Shown: positions 45,244-54,995 of the stretch, one piece after another | Layout of the letters: each line of letters opens with the position of its first letter | Position numbering within the stretch: the first letter of the stretch is position 1 | Assembly (NCBI GenBank): GCA_029541985.1 | Contig: CP095414.1 | Location: 372,001-436,000 of the forward strand | DNA from: Bacteroidales bacterium F22 | GTDB lineage: Bacteria; Bacteroidota; Bacteroidia; Bacteroidales; Bacteroidaceae | DNA: 64,000 nt | Reading direction: 5' to 3' | Made by a program: the position numbers and the translations under genes | The notes under the pieces: generated by a model | The model's input: only the letters and a program-made list of their open reading frames with translations | What the model was told of the DNA's origin: nothing | Databases searched by the model: none

Positions 45244-47007
45244 ATGTATTCAAACAAACCTCATATACTTCAATTGCTTTCTTTATTGAAAGCTCATCAT
45301 ATTTACCAGTTCGTCGTCTGTCCGGGTAGTAGAAACATACCGATTGTTGCTAGCATTATTAATGATCCTGACTTTAAAACTGTTCAGGTTACGGATGAGA
45401 GAAGTGCTGGGTATCAAGCCTTAGGATTGAGTCTTCAAAGTGCTAAACCAACAGCTGTTGTCGTTACTAGTGGAACGGCTTTGCTCAATGTGCATCCTGC
45501 TGTTGCAGAAGCTTCCTTGCAGGAGGTACCTCTTATAGTTATCTCTGCTGATAGACCGCAGGCTTGGATTGGACAACAAGATGGACAATGTATTCCTCAA
45601 CCAGATGTTTATGGACGATTGGTGAAGGCTTCTATTCAACTTCCTGAATGGTTCGATGTGCCTCAGTTTGCCGCAGATGAAAATCATGGCAAACTTCAGA
45701 GGCAGCAAGAATTTGCTGAGCAAACACGTTGGTATTGCAATAGAATCATCAATGAGGCTCTCTTGGAACTGGATAATCATGGTAAAGGACCGATTCATAT
45801 CAATGTTCCTATCTCTGAACCTTTCTTCTCGATGAAGACAAAGTGTTTACCGAAGGTGAGAGTGATTAGGAGGTACCACGGACTAAATGAATATAATGAA
45901 ACTTTTGATGAACTTATTGATGAATTGAATCAGTATTCTAAGCGAATGGTCCTTGTTGGACAAATGAATTATATTTATCAGTTTGAACGCAAGACGGTAA
46001 AGAATCTGTACAAGTTCTTTACGTGGCATCAGGAACATATTGGCAATCAGACAATTCCTGGATGGGCTATTCAAAATACGGACCGGATTATTGCTGATGT
46101 AGCTGATGATTTAGAAGCACAAAAGATGCTTAGTCCTGATTTGCTTATCACTTATGGGGGACATATCATTAGCAAACGGGTAAAACAATTTTTAAGAAAA
46201 AATCCACCGAAGATGCATTGGCATATTAGCTCATCTGGAAAAATCGTTGATACATTTTGTTGCAATAGTGTGGTCATTGAGATGAGTCCTATTGAATTTA
46301 TTGAGAAGATTGCTAATCTAATAGAACCGGTATATACAACTTTTCCTAAGGTTTGGGAAGAGCGAAGTAAAGCGATTAAAGAACCTGTATTCCCATATTC
46401 TGCCATGCAAGTAGTAGGTAAGTTAATCAAAACGTTGCCTTCAGAAAGTACCCTTCATCTAGGAAACAGTAGTGCAGTGCGCTATGCTCAATTATTTCAA
46501 TTACCTTATAAATTGGAGGTCTATTGTAATAGAGGAACAAGTGGTATCGAAGGGTCATTGTCTACTTTTATCGGGTTTGCACAAGGTGACCAGTCGCGAT
46601 TGCATTTTATCGTCATTGGTGACTTAAGTTTCTTCTATGACATGAATGCTTTGGTTAGTTTAAATCTGCCTAAAAATATAAGAATCTTACTCCTCAACGA
46701 CCAAGAAGGGGAAATCTTTAGGATGTTACCTCAACTTGAAATGTCTCCTGAAATTGCTTCTGCCGTTCAGGGAAAGCATTCTTGCAATGCTAAAGCTTGG
46801 GCGATGGACCAAGGCCTTGATTATACTGCTGTTCACAATGAGGAGGAATGGAATTCAATTTCTGATAAGTTTGTTTCTATTCCTGATTCTCAGCAGACGA
46901 ATTCTAACATGGGGATATCTCAATCAGCTGAATGTGGACAGTTAATAGAGGTCTTTATTGACCCAAATGAAAATGAACAAATATTTAAATCGTTGTTTTT
47001 TAAATAA
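45244..47007 (+). CDS. menD: SEPHCHC synthase (MenD)
   Basis: A 587-residue ThDP enzyme that joins 2-oxoglutarate to isochorismate. I place the start at the ATG at 45244; a TTG nine bases upstream is in frame but less likely. [10 protein letters not shown] and [14 protein letters not shown] (catalytic Glu) mark the N-terminal domain, [13 protein letters not shown] and [18 protein letters not shown] the ThDP-binding part, and [16 protein letters not shown] the metal-binding motif. It lies between menF and menB. Confidence 0.95.
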   Translation: MYSNKPHILQLLSLLKAHHIYQFVVCPGSRNIPIVASIINDPDFKTVQVTDERSAGYQALGLSLQSAKPTAVVVTSGTALLNVHPAVAEASLQEVPLIVISADRPQAWIGQQDGQCIPQPDVYGRLVKASIQLPEWFDVPQFAADENHGKLQRQQEFAEQTRWYCNRIINEALLELDNHGKGPIHINVPISEPFFSMKTKCLPKVRVIRRYHGLNEYNETFDELIDELNQYSKRMVLVGQMNYIYQFERKTVKNLYKFFTWHQEHIGNQTIPGWAIQNTDRIIADVADDLEAQKMLSPDLLITYGGHIISKRVKQFLRKNPPKMHWHISSSGKIVDTFCCNSVVIEMSPIEFIEKIANLIEPVYTTFPKVWEERSKAIKEPVFPYSAMQVVGKLIKTLPSESTLHLGNSSAVRYAQLFQLPYKLEVYCNRGTSGIEGSLSTFIGFAQGDQSRLHFIVIGDLSFFYDMNALVSLNLPKNIRILLLNDQEGEIFRMLPQLEMSPEIASAVQGKHSCNAKAWAMDQGLDYTAVHNEEEWNSISDKFVSIPDSQQTNSNMGISQSAECGQLIEVFIDPNENEQIFKSLFFK

Positions 47008-47032
47008 TAGTATAGAACAAAAAAAAATAAGA

Positions 47033-47851
47033 ATGAAAAGAGATTGGAAAATTATTCGAGAATATGAAGATATTATCTTCGATTATTTTAATGGAATTGC
47101 GCGTATTACTATTAATAGAGAACGTTATCGCAATGCTTTTACGCCTACTACTACGGCTGAAATGGGTGATGCCTTGTCTATTTGTAGAAATGAACCAAAT
47201 ATCGATATTATCGTGATTACGGGTGCTGGAGACAAGGCTTTTTGCTCTGGAGGTGATCAAAATGTCAAAGGAAAAGGTGGATATATCGATAAAGATGGTA
47301 CACCTAGACTTAGTGTCTTGGATGTTCAGAAACAGATTCGGAGTATTCCAAAACCTGTTATTGCCGCAGTCAATGGCTTTGCTATTGGTGGAGGGCATGT
47401 CCTTCAAGTAGTATGTGATTTGTCAATCGCTTCTGAAAATGCTAAATTTGGACAAACAGGACCTCGTGTTGGAAGTTTTGATGCTGGCTTTGGTAGCAGT
47501 TATCTAGCTCGCATCGTGGGACAGAAAAAAGCACGCGAGATCTGGTTCTTATGTAGACAATACAACGCTCAAGAAGCCTTAGATATGGGACTTGTGAATA
47601 CAGTGGTTCCTCTTGATAAACTTGAAGATACTTATGTACAGTGGGCTCAAGAGATGCAGATGCATAGTCCTCTTGCGTTGCGTATGATTAAAGCGGGGCT
47701 CAATGCTGAACTTGATGGACAGGCTGGTATCCAAGAGTTAGCAGGTGATGCTACAATGCTTTATTATATGACGGATGAAGCACAAGAAGGCAAGAATGCA
47801 TTTCTTGAGAAACGCAAACCAAACTTTAAACAATATCCTAAATTACCTTAG
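47033..47851 (+). CDS. menB: 1,4-dihydroxy-2-naphthoyl-CoA synthase
   Basis: A 272-residue crotonase-fold enzyme that closes the naphthoquinone ring. The start at 47033 ([21 protein letters not shown]) is chosen because the longer frame begins inside men[44 protein letters not shown] and [21 protein letters not shown] are MenB signatures, including the oxyanion hole. The C-terminus [16 protein letters not shown] is typical. It follows menD after 25 bases. Confidence 0.96.
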   Translation: MKRDWKIIREYEDIIFDYFNGIARITINRERYRNAFTPTTTAEMGDALSICRNEPNIDIIVITGAGDKAFCSGGDQNVKGKGGYIDKDGTPRLSVLDVQKQIRSIPKPVIAAVNGFAIGGGHVLQVVCDLSIASENAKFGQTGPRVGSFDAGFGSSYLARIVGQKKAREIWFLCRQYNAQEALDMGLVNTVVPLDKLEDTYVQWAQEMQMHSPLALRMIKAGLNAELDGQAGIQELAGDATMLYYMTDEAQEGKNAFLEKRKPNFKQYPKLP

Positions 47852-47928
47852 TCTATTGATGGTTAGGTTCATCCCTTCTATTGAGATAGTAGCCTATTAT
47901 CCTATTTTTATCAAAAGAAAATTTAATT

Positions 47929-49032
47929 ATGAACGATAAACCTTATTCTATAATCTCTAAGGTATTGCAGTTTAAACAGGCTGCTGGTACCTCTAGAGGT
48001 ACTTATCTAACTAGAAAAATTTGGATAATTACATGGACTTTTCCTGAGATGGATAACCTAGAGTTATCGGGAGAGTGTGCCCCACTTCCTCAGTTGAGTA
48101 TTGATGACCAGCCTAATTTGGAACAAAAGATAAATGAATTTTGTGAGCTATATGTTGTGTGTAGGCAGCATTATAATCTGACTACACCATCATATTTGTC
48201 TAATAGTTTGTTACATAAAGAGGGGATTTCGTGTCTTCCTGATATAGAAAATTATCCTTCAATTCGTTTTGCCCTTGAATCTATTGAATGGCTATACGAA
48301 ATGAAAAAAAATAACCAAAGCGACTACTCTGTTAAAATCCCAATCAATGGATTGATTTGGATGGGAGATAAAGCGACTATGGCTCATCGTATCAATGAGA
48401 AAATTGATGCGGGATTTAAATGTCTCAAACTTAAAATTGGAGCGATTAATTGGGAAGATGAAGTGGAGTTGATTCGTACAATACGTGAGTTATACGACAA
48501 GAAATCTCTGACAATTCGAGTAGATGCTAATGGAGCATTTAAACCTGAAGAATCATTAGCGAAGCTTTCTAAACTCGCGAAGTATGGCTTACACTCTATC
48601 GAACAACCTATTCATGCTGGCCAATGGGATAAAATGGCAAAATGTTGCAAAACGAGTCCTTTAGCTATTGCACTGGATGAAGAATTGATTCCTATAACAA
48701 AGCGTGTAGAAAAGGTCAAACTTTTGCAAAAAATTAGGCCTCAGTATATTATCCTGAAACCATCTTTGATGGGCGGATTGTCTGGAAGTCTTGAATGGAT
48801 TGAAATTGCAGAAGAAATGAATATCAAATGGTGGATTACCTCTGCACTGGAATCCAATGTAGGATTGGATACCCTAGCCTATTTTACTCAGTATGTATGT
48901 GACAAAATATTATCTGATGAAACTTTTCCTCATCAGGGCCTAGGTACAGGACAACTGTTTGTCGAAAATTTCTCTAGTGCATTTTGTATCGAAGGAGAGT
49001 ATTTGACTAATCAACATAGAACTAAAAAATAG
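47929..49032 (+). CDS. menC: o-succinylbenzoate synthase
   Basis: A 367-residue enolase-superfamily enzyme that dehydrates SHCHC to o-succinylbenzoate. The catalytic Lys pair is in KCLKLKIG, metal ligands in VRVDANGAF-like IRVDANGAF, SIEQPI and LDEELI, and the second Lys in ILKPSLMGG. Its stop lies one base before the menE start, so the two are tightly coupled. Confidence 0.93.
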   Translation: MNDKPYSIISKVLQFKQAAGTSRGTYLTRKIWIITWTFPEMDNLELSGECAPLPQLSIDDQPNLEQKINEFCELYVVCRQHYNLTTPSYLSNSLLHKEGISCLPDIENYPSIRFALESIEWLYEMKKNNQSDYSVKIPINGLIWMGDKATMAHRINEKIDAGFKCLKLKIGAINWEDEVELIRTIRELYDKKSLTIRVDANGAFKPEESLAKLSKLAKYGLHSIEQPIHAGQWDKMAKCCKTSPLAIALDEELIPITKRVEKVKLLQKIRPQYIILKPSLMGGLSGSLEWIEIAEEMNIKWWITSALESNVGLDTLAYFTQYVCDKILSDETFPHQGLGTGQLFVENFSSAFCIEGEYLTNQHRTKK

Positions 49033-49033
49033 A

Positions 49034-50074
49034 ATGATGAGTGATGAACTAAAAGAGTTTCTTGATAGATGGTCTGATGATAATTCGACTATGCTTGTTC
49101 ATACATCTGGTTCTACGGGTAAGCCAAAAGCAATTCATGTCTCTAAATTGATGATGATAGAAAGTGCTAGAATGACAATTAAGGCTTTGGGACTTAACAA
49201 AGAAACTGTTGCTTTGCTAAGTCTACCTATCAAATATATTTCAGGTCAGATGATGGTTGTGAGGTCTATCGTTGGTCACTATCACTTGGTCGAAGGCCCT
49301 ATCTCAAGCCATCCATTGAAAAATATAAAAGATATCGTGGATAGTGATAATCCAATTACATTTGCTGCCATGACTCCTATGCAGGTTTATAATACCTCAC
49401 TTGTAAAGGAAGAATGGAATTATCTATCACAAATAGATACGCTTATTATCGGTGGTGGAACTATATCTATGGAACTGGAAGATAAATTGCAGAATATTCA
49501 GACAACAGTTTATGCTACTTATGGTATGACTGAAACACTTAGTCATATAGCTTTAAGGCGTGTAAACGGAGCATCAAAATCTCAATATTATACTCCTCTC
49601 GATGGAGTAGCGATAGCTACTGACCCAAAAGGGAAGTTACATATAGATGCCCCGAAAATTTGTAAGCAACACTTGGTTACAAATGATATCGTAGAACTTA
49701 GACAAACGAATAATCAGGTATATCCTATTCAGTTCAGATTCGTTGGTCGAATCGATAACGTAATCAATAGTGGTGGCGTTAAGGTTCATATAGAACAGGT
49801 AGAAAATAAAATCATCGAATACTTTAGACAACAAAATTGCATTCTAAAAGAATTTGACTTCGCTATAACTTCTGTTCATGATGTTATTCTAGGCGAGATG
49901 GTAGTCTTGCTGGATGCTACAGATCATTTGTCCATTGATGACTTATCATTCCTAGATCCTATTATTCGTCCTAAAAAGATTATTCGCATTGACCAGATTC
50001 CATTAACTGAAACCAATAAGGTCGATAGAAAAGCTTGCTGCAGGTTAGCATCTGAAAATTTACATTTGAATTAA
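49034..50074 (+). CDS. menE: o-succinylbenzoate-CoA ligase
   Basis: A 346-residue member of the ANL adenylate-forming family that activates o-succinylbenzoate with CoA. HTSGSTGKPKAIHV is the P-loop, ATYGMTETLSHIALR the A5 motif, and FVGRIDNVINSGGVKVHIEQVE the hinge motif; the end TETNKVDRKA carries the C-terminal Lys. It is shorter than the roughly 450-residue forms, as in other Bacteroidota MenE. It is the last gene of the operon and is followed by a terminator. Confidence 0.93.
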   Translation: MMSDELKEFLDRWSDDNSTMLVHTSGSTGKPKAIHVSKLMMIESARMTIKALGLNKETVALLSLPIKYISGQMMVVRSIVGHYHLVEGPISSHPLKNIKDIVDSDNPITFAAMTPMQVYNTSLVKEEWNYLSQIDTLIIGGGTISMELEDKLQNIQTTVYATYGMTETLSHIALRRVNGASKSQYYTPLDGVAIATDPKGKLHIDAPKICKQHLVTNDIVELRQTNNQVYPIQFRFVGRIDNVINSGGVKVHIEQVENKIIEYFRQQNCILKEFDFAITSVHDVILGEMVVLLDATDHLSIDDLSFLDPIIRPKKIIRIDQIPLTETNKVDRKACCRLASENLHLN

Positions 50075-50101
50075 GATAACAGTTAAGAATCGAGTACAAA
50101 A

Positions 50102-50135
50102 AAGAGGATTAGCAAAATGTTTTGCTAATCCTCTT
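50102..50135. terminator. Bidirectional terminator, men operon / zinc-ribbon gene
   Basis: A perfect 16-base inverted repeat (AAGAGGATTAGCAAAA and its complement) with a two-base loop, followed by a T-rich stretch, lies between convergent genes. Confidence 0.9.
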
Positions 50136-50175
50136 CTTTTTAATCAATCAGTAACAACTGAATATTCGTGACGAA

Positions 50176-50985
50176 TTATTTCGCTGCTTTTTTTCTAATT
50201 GTTCTTTTCTTTTTCTTTGGTGCCTCTGGCTCTTCAATCTTCACACCAGCCAATTCTGGATCAATCATGATACGACCACAGTATTCACACACGATAATCT
50301 TCTTACGAGAACGGATATCTAATTGACGCTGTGGTGGAATTTTATTGAAACAACCTCCACACGCATTACGCTGTACATATACAACTGCTAATCCATTATG
50401 TGAGTTCTTACGAATACGTTTGAAAGACATTAACAAACGAGGTTCGATTTTTGCTTCCATATCTTTTGCAGCATCACGAAGTTTCTCCTCTTCATGTTTA
50501 GTATCTTCGATAATAGTATCAAGTTCCGTACGTTTAGCTTCTAAGTCAGCAGTACGATTATTAATCGTTGCAGTAGTCTTTTCTAACTCTTCTTGCTTAC
50601 GAGAAATCTCCTCACGAGCTTCGCGCATCTTCTTCTCATTAAGTTGGTTATCAAGTTGCTTATACTCTATTTCCTTTGATAAGAAATCATATTCGCGGTT
50701 GTTTCTAACTTCGTTTTGCTGAGCAGTAAGCTTTTCTATTACTTGTTCGTTTTGATCTATTTCAATTTTGAAATTAGCAATATCTTGTTTTACAACCTCA
50801 ATATCATCATTGATGTGCTCCAAACGAGTTTCAAGACCAGCCACTTCATCCTCTAAATCTTGTACTTCAAGTGGTAATTCACCTCTTAGAATGCGAATTT
50901 CATCAATTTTAGAAACTGCTTGTTGAAGATTGTATAATGTCTTCAATTTGTCCTCTACAGTTAATTCTTTTTCTTTTTTTGCCAT
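50176..50985 (-). CDS. Coiled-coil protein with C4-type zinc ribbon
   Basis: A 269-residue protein. Residues about 5-180 form long heptad-like coiled coil rich in Glu, Lys and Leu. Then comes a C4 zinc ribbon (ACGGCF and CEYCGR, about 210-238) and a Lys-rich tail (KKKKRTIRKKAAK). This is the DUF164/C4-type zinc-ribbon family, whose members sit beside NIF3 genes in many bacteria. The function is unknown; nucleic-acid contact is suggested by the zinc ribbon and tail only. It starts 33 bases after the NIF3 gene and shares its promoter. Confidence 0.87.
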   Translation of the reverse strand: MAKKEKELTVEDKLKTLYNLQQAVSKIDEIRILRGELPLEVQDLEDEVAGLETRLEHINDDIEVVKQDIANFKIEIDQNEQVIEKLTAQQNEVRNNREYDFLSKEIEYKQLDNQLNEKKMREAREEISRKQEELEKTTATINNRTADLEAKRTELDTIIEDTKHEEEKLRDAAKDMEAKIEPRLLMSFKRIRKNSHNGLAVVYVQRNACGGCFNKIPPQRQLDIRSRKKIIVCEYCGRIMIDPELAGVKIEEPEAPKKKKRTIRKKAAK

Positions 50986-51018
50986 AGTTTATTATCTAAA
51001 TATTTACCAGTTATCTGT

Positions 51019-51822
51019 TTATTTATATACCTTTATTGGATTAGTATTCGTAAGGGCTATTTTAGTTTTCAATTCGGGTAACTTCTCTTTCAGTATCTGC
51101 TGAAATAAGTTCTTTGTAAATTGTTCACTTTCATAGTGTCCCAAGGCTACTAACATAATATTTTCGTATCCAAAAAAATCATGATATTTAATTTCTCCAG
51201 TTACAAAAGCATCAGCATGAACTCCCAAAGCTGAATCTGACATAAAAGAACCAGCTCCCCCACATAAGGCAACTGTTGTTATTTCTTTAGGCCCACCTTC
51301 ATTATAGCGAATAGCTTCTACCTTAAATACATCTTTGAGCATCTGAAGAAAATCTTTTCGTCTCATTGGTTTTAGAAAGTGACCTACAGCCCCTCCACCA
51401 TGAGATGAACCTGAAGATTCTTTCACAGGTATCAACGGACTAACATCCGCAAGTCCCATTCTATTTGCTATCTCATAATTAACTCCTTGATACGCATTAT
51501 CCAAGTTAGTATGTGCTGCATAAATAGCAATATCATGTTTGATAGCCTTTATTAGACAGCGAGATATTAAATCATTAGTGATTTTCTTCACCCCACTAAA
51601 AATGAGGGGGTGATGAGCAATGATTACATTGTAATCAAGACTTATAGCTTCATCTATAATCTCTTCAGTAACGTCAAGACACAACAATGCCCCTGTAGCT
51701 TCTTGCTCCTTTGTCAATCCTAACAGCAGGCCAGCATTATCATAGCTTTCCTGAAGAGGCAAAGGTGCAAAATGTTCAAGGGCATCAACGATTTCTTGAA
51801 TATGTATTGCAGCACCATGCAT
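51019..51822 (-). CDS. NIF3-like dinuclear metal-centre protein
   Basis: A 267-residue protein of the NIF3/YbgI family, hexameric proteins with two metal ions. Metal-binding motifs are IIAHHPLIFSG and YAAHTNLDNA, and near the C-terminus VTGEIKYHD and GHYESE. It lacks the extra middle domain found in longer (about 370-residue) members. YbgI-type proteins are sometimes annotated as GTP cyclohydrolase 1 type 2, but this role is unproven. It is first in a two-gene transcript with the zinc-ribbon gene. Confidence 0.9.
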   Translation of the reverse strand: MHGAAIHIQEIVDALEHFAPLPLQESYDNAGLLLGLTKEQEATGALLCLDVTEEIIDEAISLDYNVIIAHHPLIFSGVKKITNDLISRCLIKAIKHDIAIYAAHTNLDNAYQGVNYEIANRMGLADVSPLIPVKESSGSSHGGGAVGHFLKPMRRKDFLQMLKDVFKVEAIRYNEGGPKEITTVALCGGAGSFMSDSALGVHADAFVTGEIKYHDFFGYENIMLVALGHYESEQFTKNLFQQILKEKLPELKTKIALTNTNPIKVYK

Positions 51823-51852
51823 ATTTGTAGTATATAAAGTTTATTCCAGTCG

Positions 51853-51884
51853 CAAAGGTAAGAATAATACTATCTAAAATCAAA
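51853..51884 (-). promoter_or_regulatory. Promoter of the NIF3 / zinc-ribbon operon
   Basis: On the minus strand TTTG (51884-51881), 20 bases, TACCTTTG (51860-51853) match both Bacteroidota boxes. Confidence 0.75.
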
Positions 51885-51970
51885 TAATTAATTCTTTTTA
51901 TCCATAATTGAAGAAAATAAGCCTCAATATGAGAGTCTTGCCTAATGATAAATCTCTGCAGGAAGAAGAA

Positions 51971-52020
51971 AATCCTAAAATAGCTGATAACTTATTTCAG
52001 TCATGGGCTATTTCAGGATT
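51971..52020 (-). terminator. Probable terminator of glyA
   Basis: AATCCTGAAATAGC and GCTATTTTAGGATT (one mismatch) form a long stem downstream of glyA on the minus strand, with a smaller hairpin in the loop, then TTTTCTTCTTCC. Confidence 0.55.
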
Positions 52021-52079
52021 CTTTACGTTGACTTTTAAGAAAGAGCATTGTCAGAAAACAGCTGATCTATCCTCTTTAC

Positions 52080-53360
52080 TTAATATGCAAATATTGGGTA
52101 ATCGCTCATTGTCTTGTTTACTTCATGACGTACCTTTGCTATTTCTTCTTCGTTTTCAACATTGTCTAGAACACGCTCAATAAATGCAGCAATTGCAATC
52201 ATTAAATCTTCCTTAGCACCACGAGTTGTAATAGCTGGAGTACCTAGACGTATACCAGATGTTTGGAAAGCAGAACGACTATCAAATGGAACCATATTCT
52301 TGTTGGCTGTAATATCTGCAGCAACCAAAGCTTTTTCTGCAACTTTACCAGTAAGGTCAGGGTATTTAGAACGTAGGTCGACGAGCATTGAGTGGTTATC
52401 TGTACCACCTGAGATGATATCAAATCCACGTTTGATAAGTTCATCAGCAAGAACTTTTGCATTCTTTTGGACTTGCACCTGATATTCCTTAAATTCTGGT
52501 TGGAGGATTTCTCCAAAAGCAACCGCTTTAGCAGCAATAATATGCTCTAGAGGTCCACCTTGTGTACCAGGGAACACAGCTGAATTGATCAAAGTAGACA
52601 TCATCTTCACGACTCCCTTTGGAGTCTTCTTTCCCCAAGGATTTTCAAAATCTTTCCCTAACAAGATAATACCACCTCTAGGACCTCTCAAGGTTTTATG
52701 AGTAGTAGATGTAACGATATGAGCATATTTTACAGGATTGTCAAGGAGTCCAGCTGCTATTAATCCAGCAGGATGAGCCATATCAATCATTAAAATAGCC
52801 CCTACCTTATCAGCAATTGCTCTCATACGCTTATAATCCCACTCACGAGAATAAGCACTTCCACCTCCAATAATCATTTTTGGTTTTTCGCGAAGAGCTA
52901 TTTCTTCCATCTCATCATAATCGACACGTCCAGTTTCTTTATCAACATTATATGCACAAGGAGTATAAATAATCCCTGAAGTATTAACATGAGAGCCATG
53001 AGAGAGATGACCACCATGAGCCAAATTTAATCCCATAAATTTGTCTCCTGGATTCAAGCAAGCTAAGAAGACTGCTGCATTTGCTTGTGCACCTGAGTGT
53101 GGCTGTACATTTGCATATTCAGCATCGAAGATTTTGCAGATACGGTCAATTGCAATTTGCTCAGTCTGGTCTACAATTTGACAACCTCCATAATAACGTT
53201 TCCCTGGGTATCCTTCGGCATACTTGTTAGTTAAACAACTACCTGCAGCCTCCATCACTTCAGGACTAACAAAATTTTCAGAAGCGATTAACTCTATACC
53301 ATTGTGTTGACGCTGGTTTTCTTGTTCAATCAAATCAAAAACTACTTCATCTCTTTTCAT
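52080..53360 (-). CDS. glyA: Serine hydroxymethyltransferase
   Basis: A 426-residue PLP enzyme that interconverts serine and glycine and loads one-carbon units on folate. [21 protein letters not shown] and [15 protein letters not shown] are family signatures, the PLP Lys is in [14 protein letters not shown] (K222), and [11 protein letters not shown] and [29 protein letters not shown] are present. Length is standard. It is a single gene with its own promoter element, downstream of hisS. Confidence 0.97.
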   Translation of the reverse strand: MKRDEVVFDLIEQENQRQHNGIELIASENFVSPEVMEAAGSCLTNKYAEGYPGKRYYGGCQIVDQTEQIAIDRICKIFDAEYANVQPHSGAQANAAVFLACLNPGDKFMGLNLAHGGHLSHGSHVNTSGIIYTPCAYNVDKETGRVDYDEMEEIALREKPKMIIGGGSAYSREWDYKRMRAIADKVGAILMIDMAHPAGLIAAGLLDNPVKYAHIVTSTTHKTLRGPRGGIILLGKDFENPWGKKTPKGVVKMMSTLINSAVFPGTQGGPLEHIIAAKAVAFGEILQPEFKEYQVQVQKNAKVLADELIKRGFDIISGGTDNHSMLVDLRSKYPDLTGKVAEKALVAADITANKNMVPFDSRSAFQTSGIRLGTPAITTRGAKEDLMIAIAAFIERVLDNVENEEEIAKVRHEVNKTMSDYPIFAY

Positions 53361-53415
53361 CTCTAATGTTTTTAATGTTCTATTACTAGGCTATGGTTTT
53401 ACAACCAATACTCTC

Positions 53416-53423
53416 CAAAGATA
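53416..53423 (-). promoter_or_regulatory. Promoter -7 element for glyA
   Basis: TATCTTTG on the minus strand, 55 bases before the glyA start, fits TAnnTTTG. Confidence 0.5.
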
Positions 53424-53477
53424 ATCATTTCCTCTAAACCTTGCTTTGTTTAAAAGAATTTATTTTAACATATATAC

Positions 53478-54845
53478 TTATTCTTTGTTGAAATAAGTAG
53501 CAAAATCTTCAACAGACAATTGTGATTGCTCACCTGTTTCCATGTTCTTTAAAGTGATCAAGCCAGATTCAATCTCACTTTCACCCACCAATGCAACAAA
53601 CGGTATCTGTTTATTATTAGCATAAGTCATCTGTTTCTTCATCTTTACACTTTCAGGATAAAGTTCTGTTCTAATACCCACCTCACGAAGTTTTTGTGCT
53701 ACATGAAGGCAGAACGAAGCTTCCTTCGTGCCAAAATTTACAAACATAAGTTGAGTCTGGTCAACCGTATTTTGAGGATACAATTCTAACTGATTAAGGA
53801 CATCAAAGATGCGGTCAGCACCAAAAGAAATGCCGACTCCAGACACATTTGGTAAACCAAAGATACCAGTAAGATTGTCATAACGACCTCCACCAGTGAT
53901 GGAACCAATCTGTACATCCAATGCTTTCACCTCAAAAATAGCCCCCGTATAATAATTTAATCCACGAGCTAAAGTCAAGTCAAGTTCTATTTCATTGTGC
54001 ATACCAAGACTTTTCAAGGTAGACAAGATTTCTTGAGATTCTTGCACCCCCTTGAGACCAATTTCGGACTCAGAAAGAATAGTACCCAATTGTTCAAGTT
54101 TATCTTCATTACTACCTGATAGCAGGATGATAGGCTGTAATTTTTCAATAGAATCCTGAGGGATACCCTTTTCGGCAAGTTCTAAGTTCACATTGTCTAG
54201 GCCAATTTTATCCAGCTTATCAATAGCAACAGTTATGTCAACGATCTTATCCAGTTGCCCTATTATTTCAGCAATACCAGATAGAATCTTTCGATTATTA
54301 ATTTTGATGCTTACACGTACATTGAAACGACGAAACACTTCATCTACGATTTTCATCAATTCGACTTCGTTAATCAGTGAATCAGAACCAACGACATCGG
54401 CATCGCACTGATAAAATTCTCTATATCTTCCTTTTTGAGGACGGTCAGCGCGCCATACAGGCTGAATTTGATAACGTTTAAATGGAAATGATAATTCTTG
54501 ACGATGTTGTACTACGTAACGTGCGAATGGTACGGTAAGGTCATATCTTAGTCCCTTTTCACAAAACTTGCTAGATAATTTAGCAGCGTCTCTACTAAGA
54601 AGTTCCTCATCAGTTAACTTTTTAAAATAATCTCCAGAATTTTGAACTTTAAAAAGTAATTTATCTCCTTCTTCTCCATATTTACCCATCAAAGTAGATA
54701 GATTTTCCATGGCTGGGGTCTCTATCTGCTGAAAGCCATAAAGATGAAAGACTGATTTGATTGTATCAAAGATATAATTACGTTTCCCCATTTCTATTGG
54801 AGAAAAGTCGCGAGTTCCTTTTGGAATGGATGGTTTCTGTGCCAT
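53478..54845 (-). CDS. hisS: Histidyl-tRNA synthetase
   Basis: A 455-residue class II synthetase that loads histidine on tRNA(His). Motif 1 lies in the [22 protein letters not shown] region, motif 2 in [29 protein letters not shown], the histidine signature in [15 protein letters not shown] and motif 3 in GGGRYDNL followed by [17 protein letters not shown]. The C-terminal anticodon domain starts at about 365. It is divergent from nadE. Confidence 0.97.
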   Translation of the reverse strand: MAQKPSIPKGTRDFSPIEMGKRNYIFDTIKSVFHLYGFQQIETPAMENLSTLMGKYGEEGDKLLFKVQNSGDYFKKLTDEELLSRDAAKLSSKFCEKGLRYDLTVPFARYVVQHRQELSFPFKRYQIQPVWRADRPQKGRYREFYQCDADVVGSDSLINEVELMKIVDEVFRRFNVRVSIKINNRKILSGIAEIIGQLDKIVDITVAIDKLDKIGLDNVNLELAEKGIPQDSIEKLQPIILLSGSNEDKLEQLGTILSESEIGLKGVQESQEILSTLKSLGMHNEIELDLTLARGLNYYTGAIFEVKALDVQIGSITGGGRYDNLTGIFGLPNVSGVGISFGADRIFDVLNQLELYPQNTVDQTQLMFVNFGTKEASFCLHVAQKLREVGIRTELYPESVKMKKQMTYANNKQIPFVALVGESEIESGLITLKNMETGEQSQLSVEDFATYFNKE

Positions 54846-54876
54846 TATAATAATATTGTTATATTTGATTTAACCG

Positions 54877-54884
54877 CAAAGATA
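54877..54884 (-). promoter_or_regulatory. Promoter -7 element for hisS
   Basis: TATCTTTG on the minus strand, 31 bases before the hisS start, fits TAnnTTTG. Confidence 0.5.
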
Positions 54885-54938
54885 CTACTTTTTTCTATAA
54901 ATTATAACTTAGATACCCCTTGGTTTCGATAAAACTAT

Positions 54939-54946
54939 TACTTTTG
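54939..54946 (+). promoter_or_regulatory. Promoter -7 element for nadE
   Basis: TACTTTTG, about 50 bases before the nadE start, fits TAnnTTTG. Confidence 0.45.
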
Positions 54947-54995
54947 CTGTTAAGAAATTGTTTTTATCAGACAAAGACTACAATAACAAGTAAAC

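Noticed and set aside
46958-47032. An upstream start for menB, overlapping menD.
   Set aside because: The extra 25 residues come from menD in another frame, and MenB proteins start near [12 protein letters not shown].
51908-52183. A 91-codon ORF on the plus strand between NIF3 and glyA.
   Set aside because: It runs into the 3' end of glyA on the opposite strand, covers the hairpin after glyA, lacks a clear ribosome site and encodes nothing recognisable.
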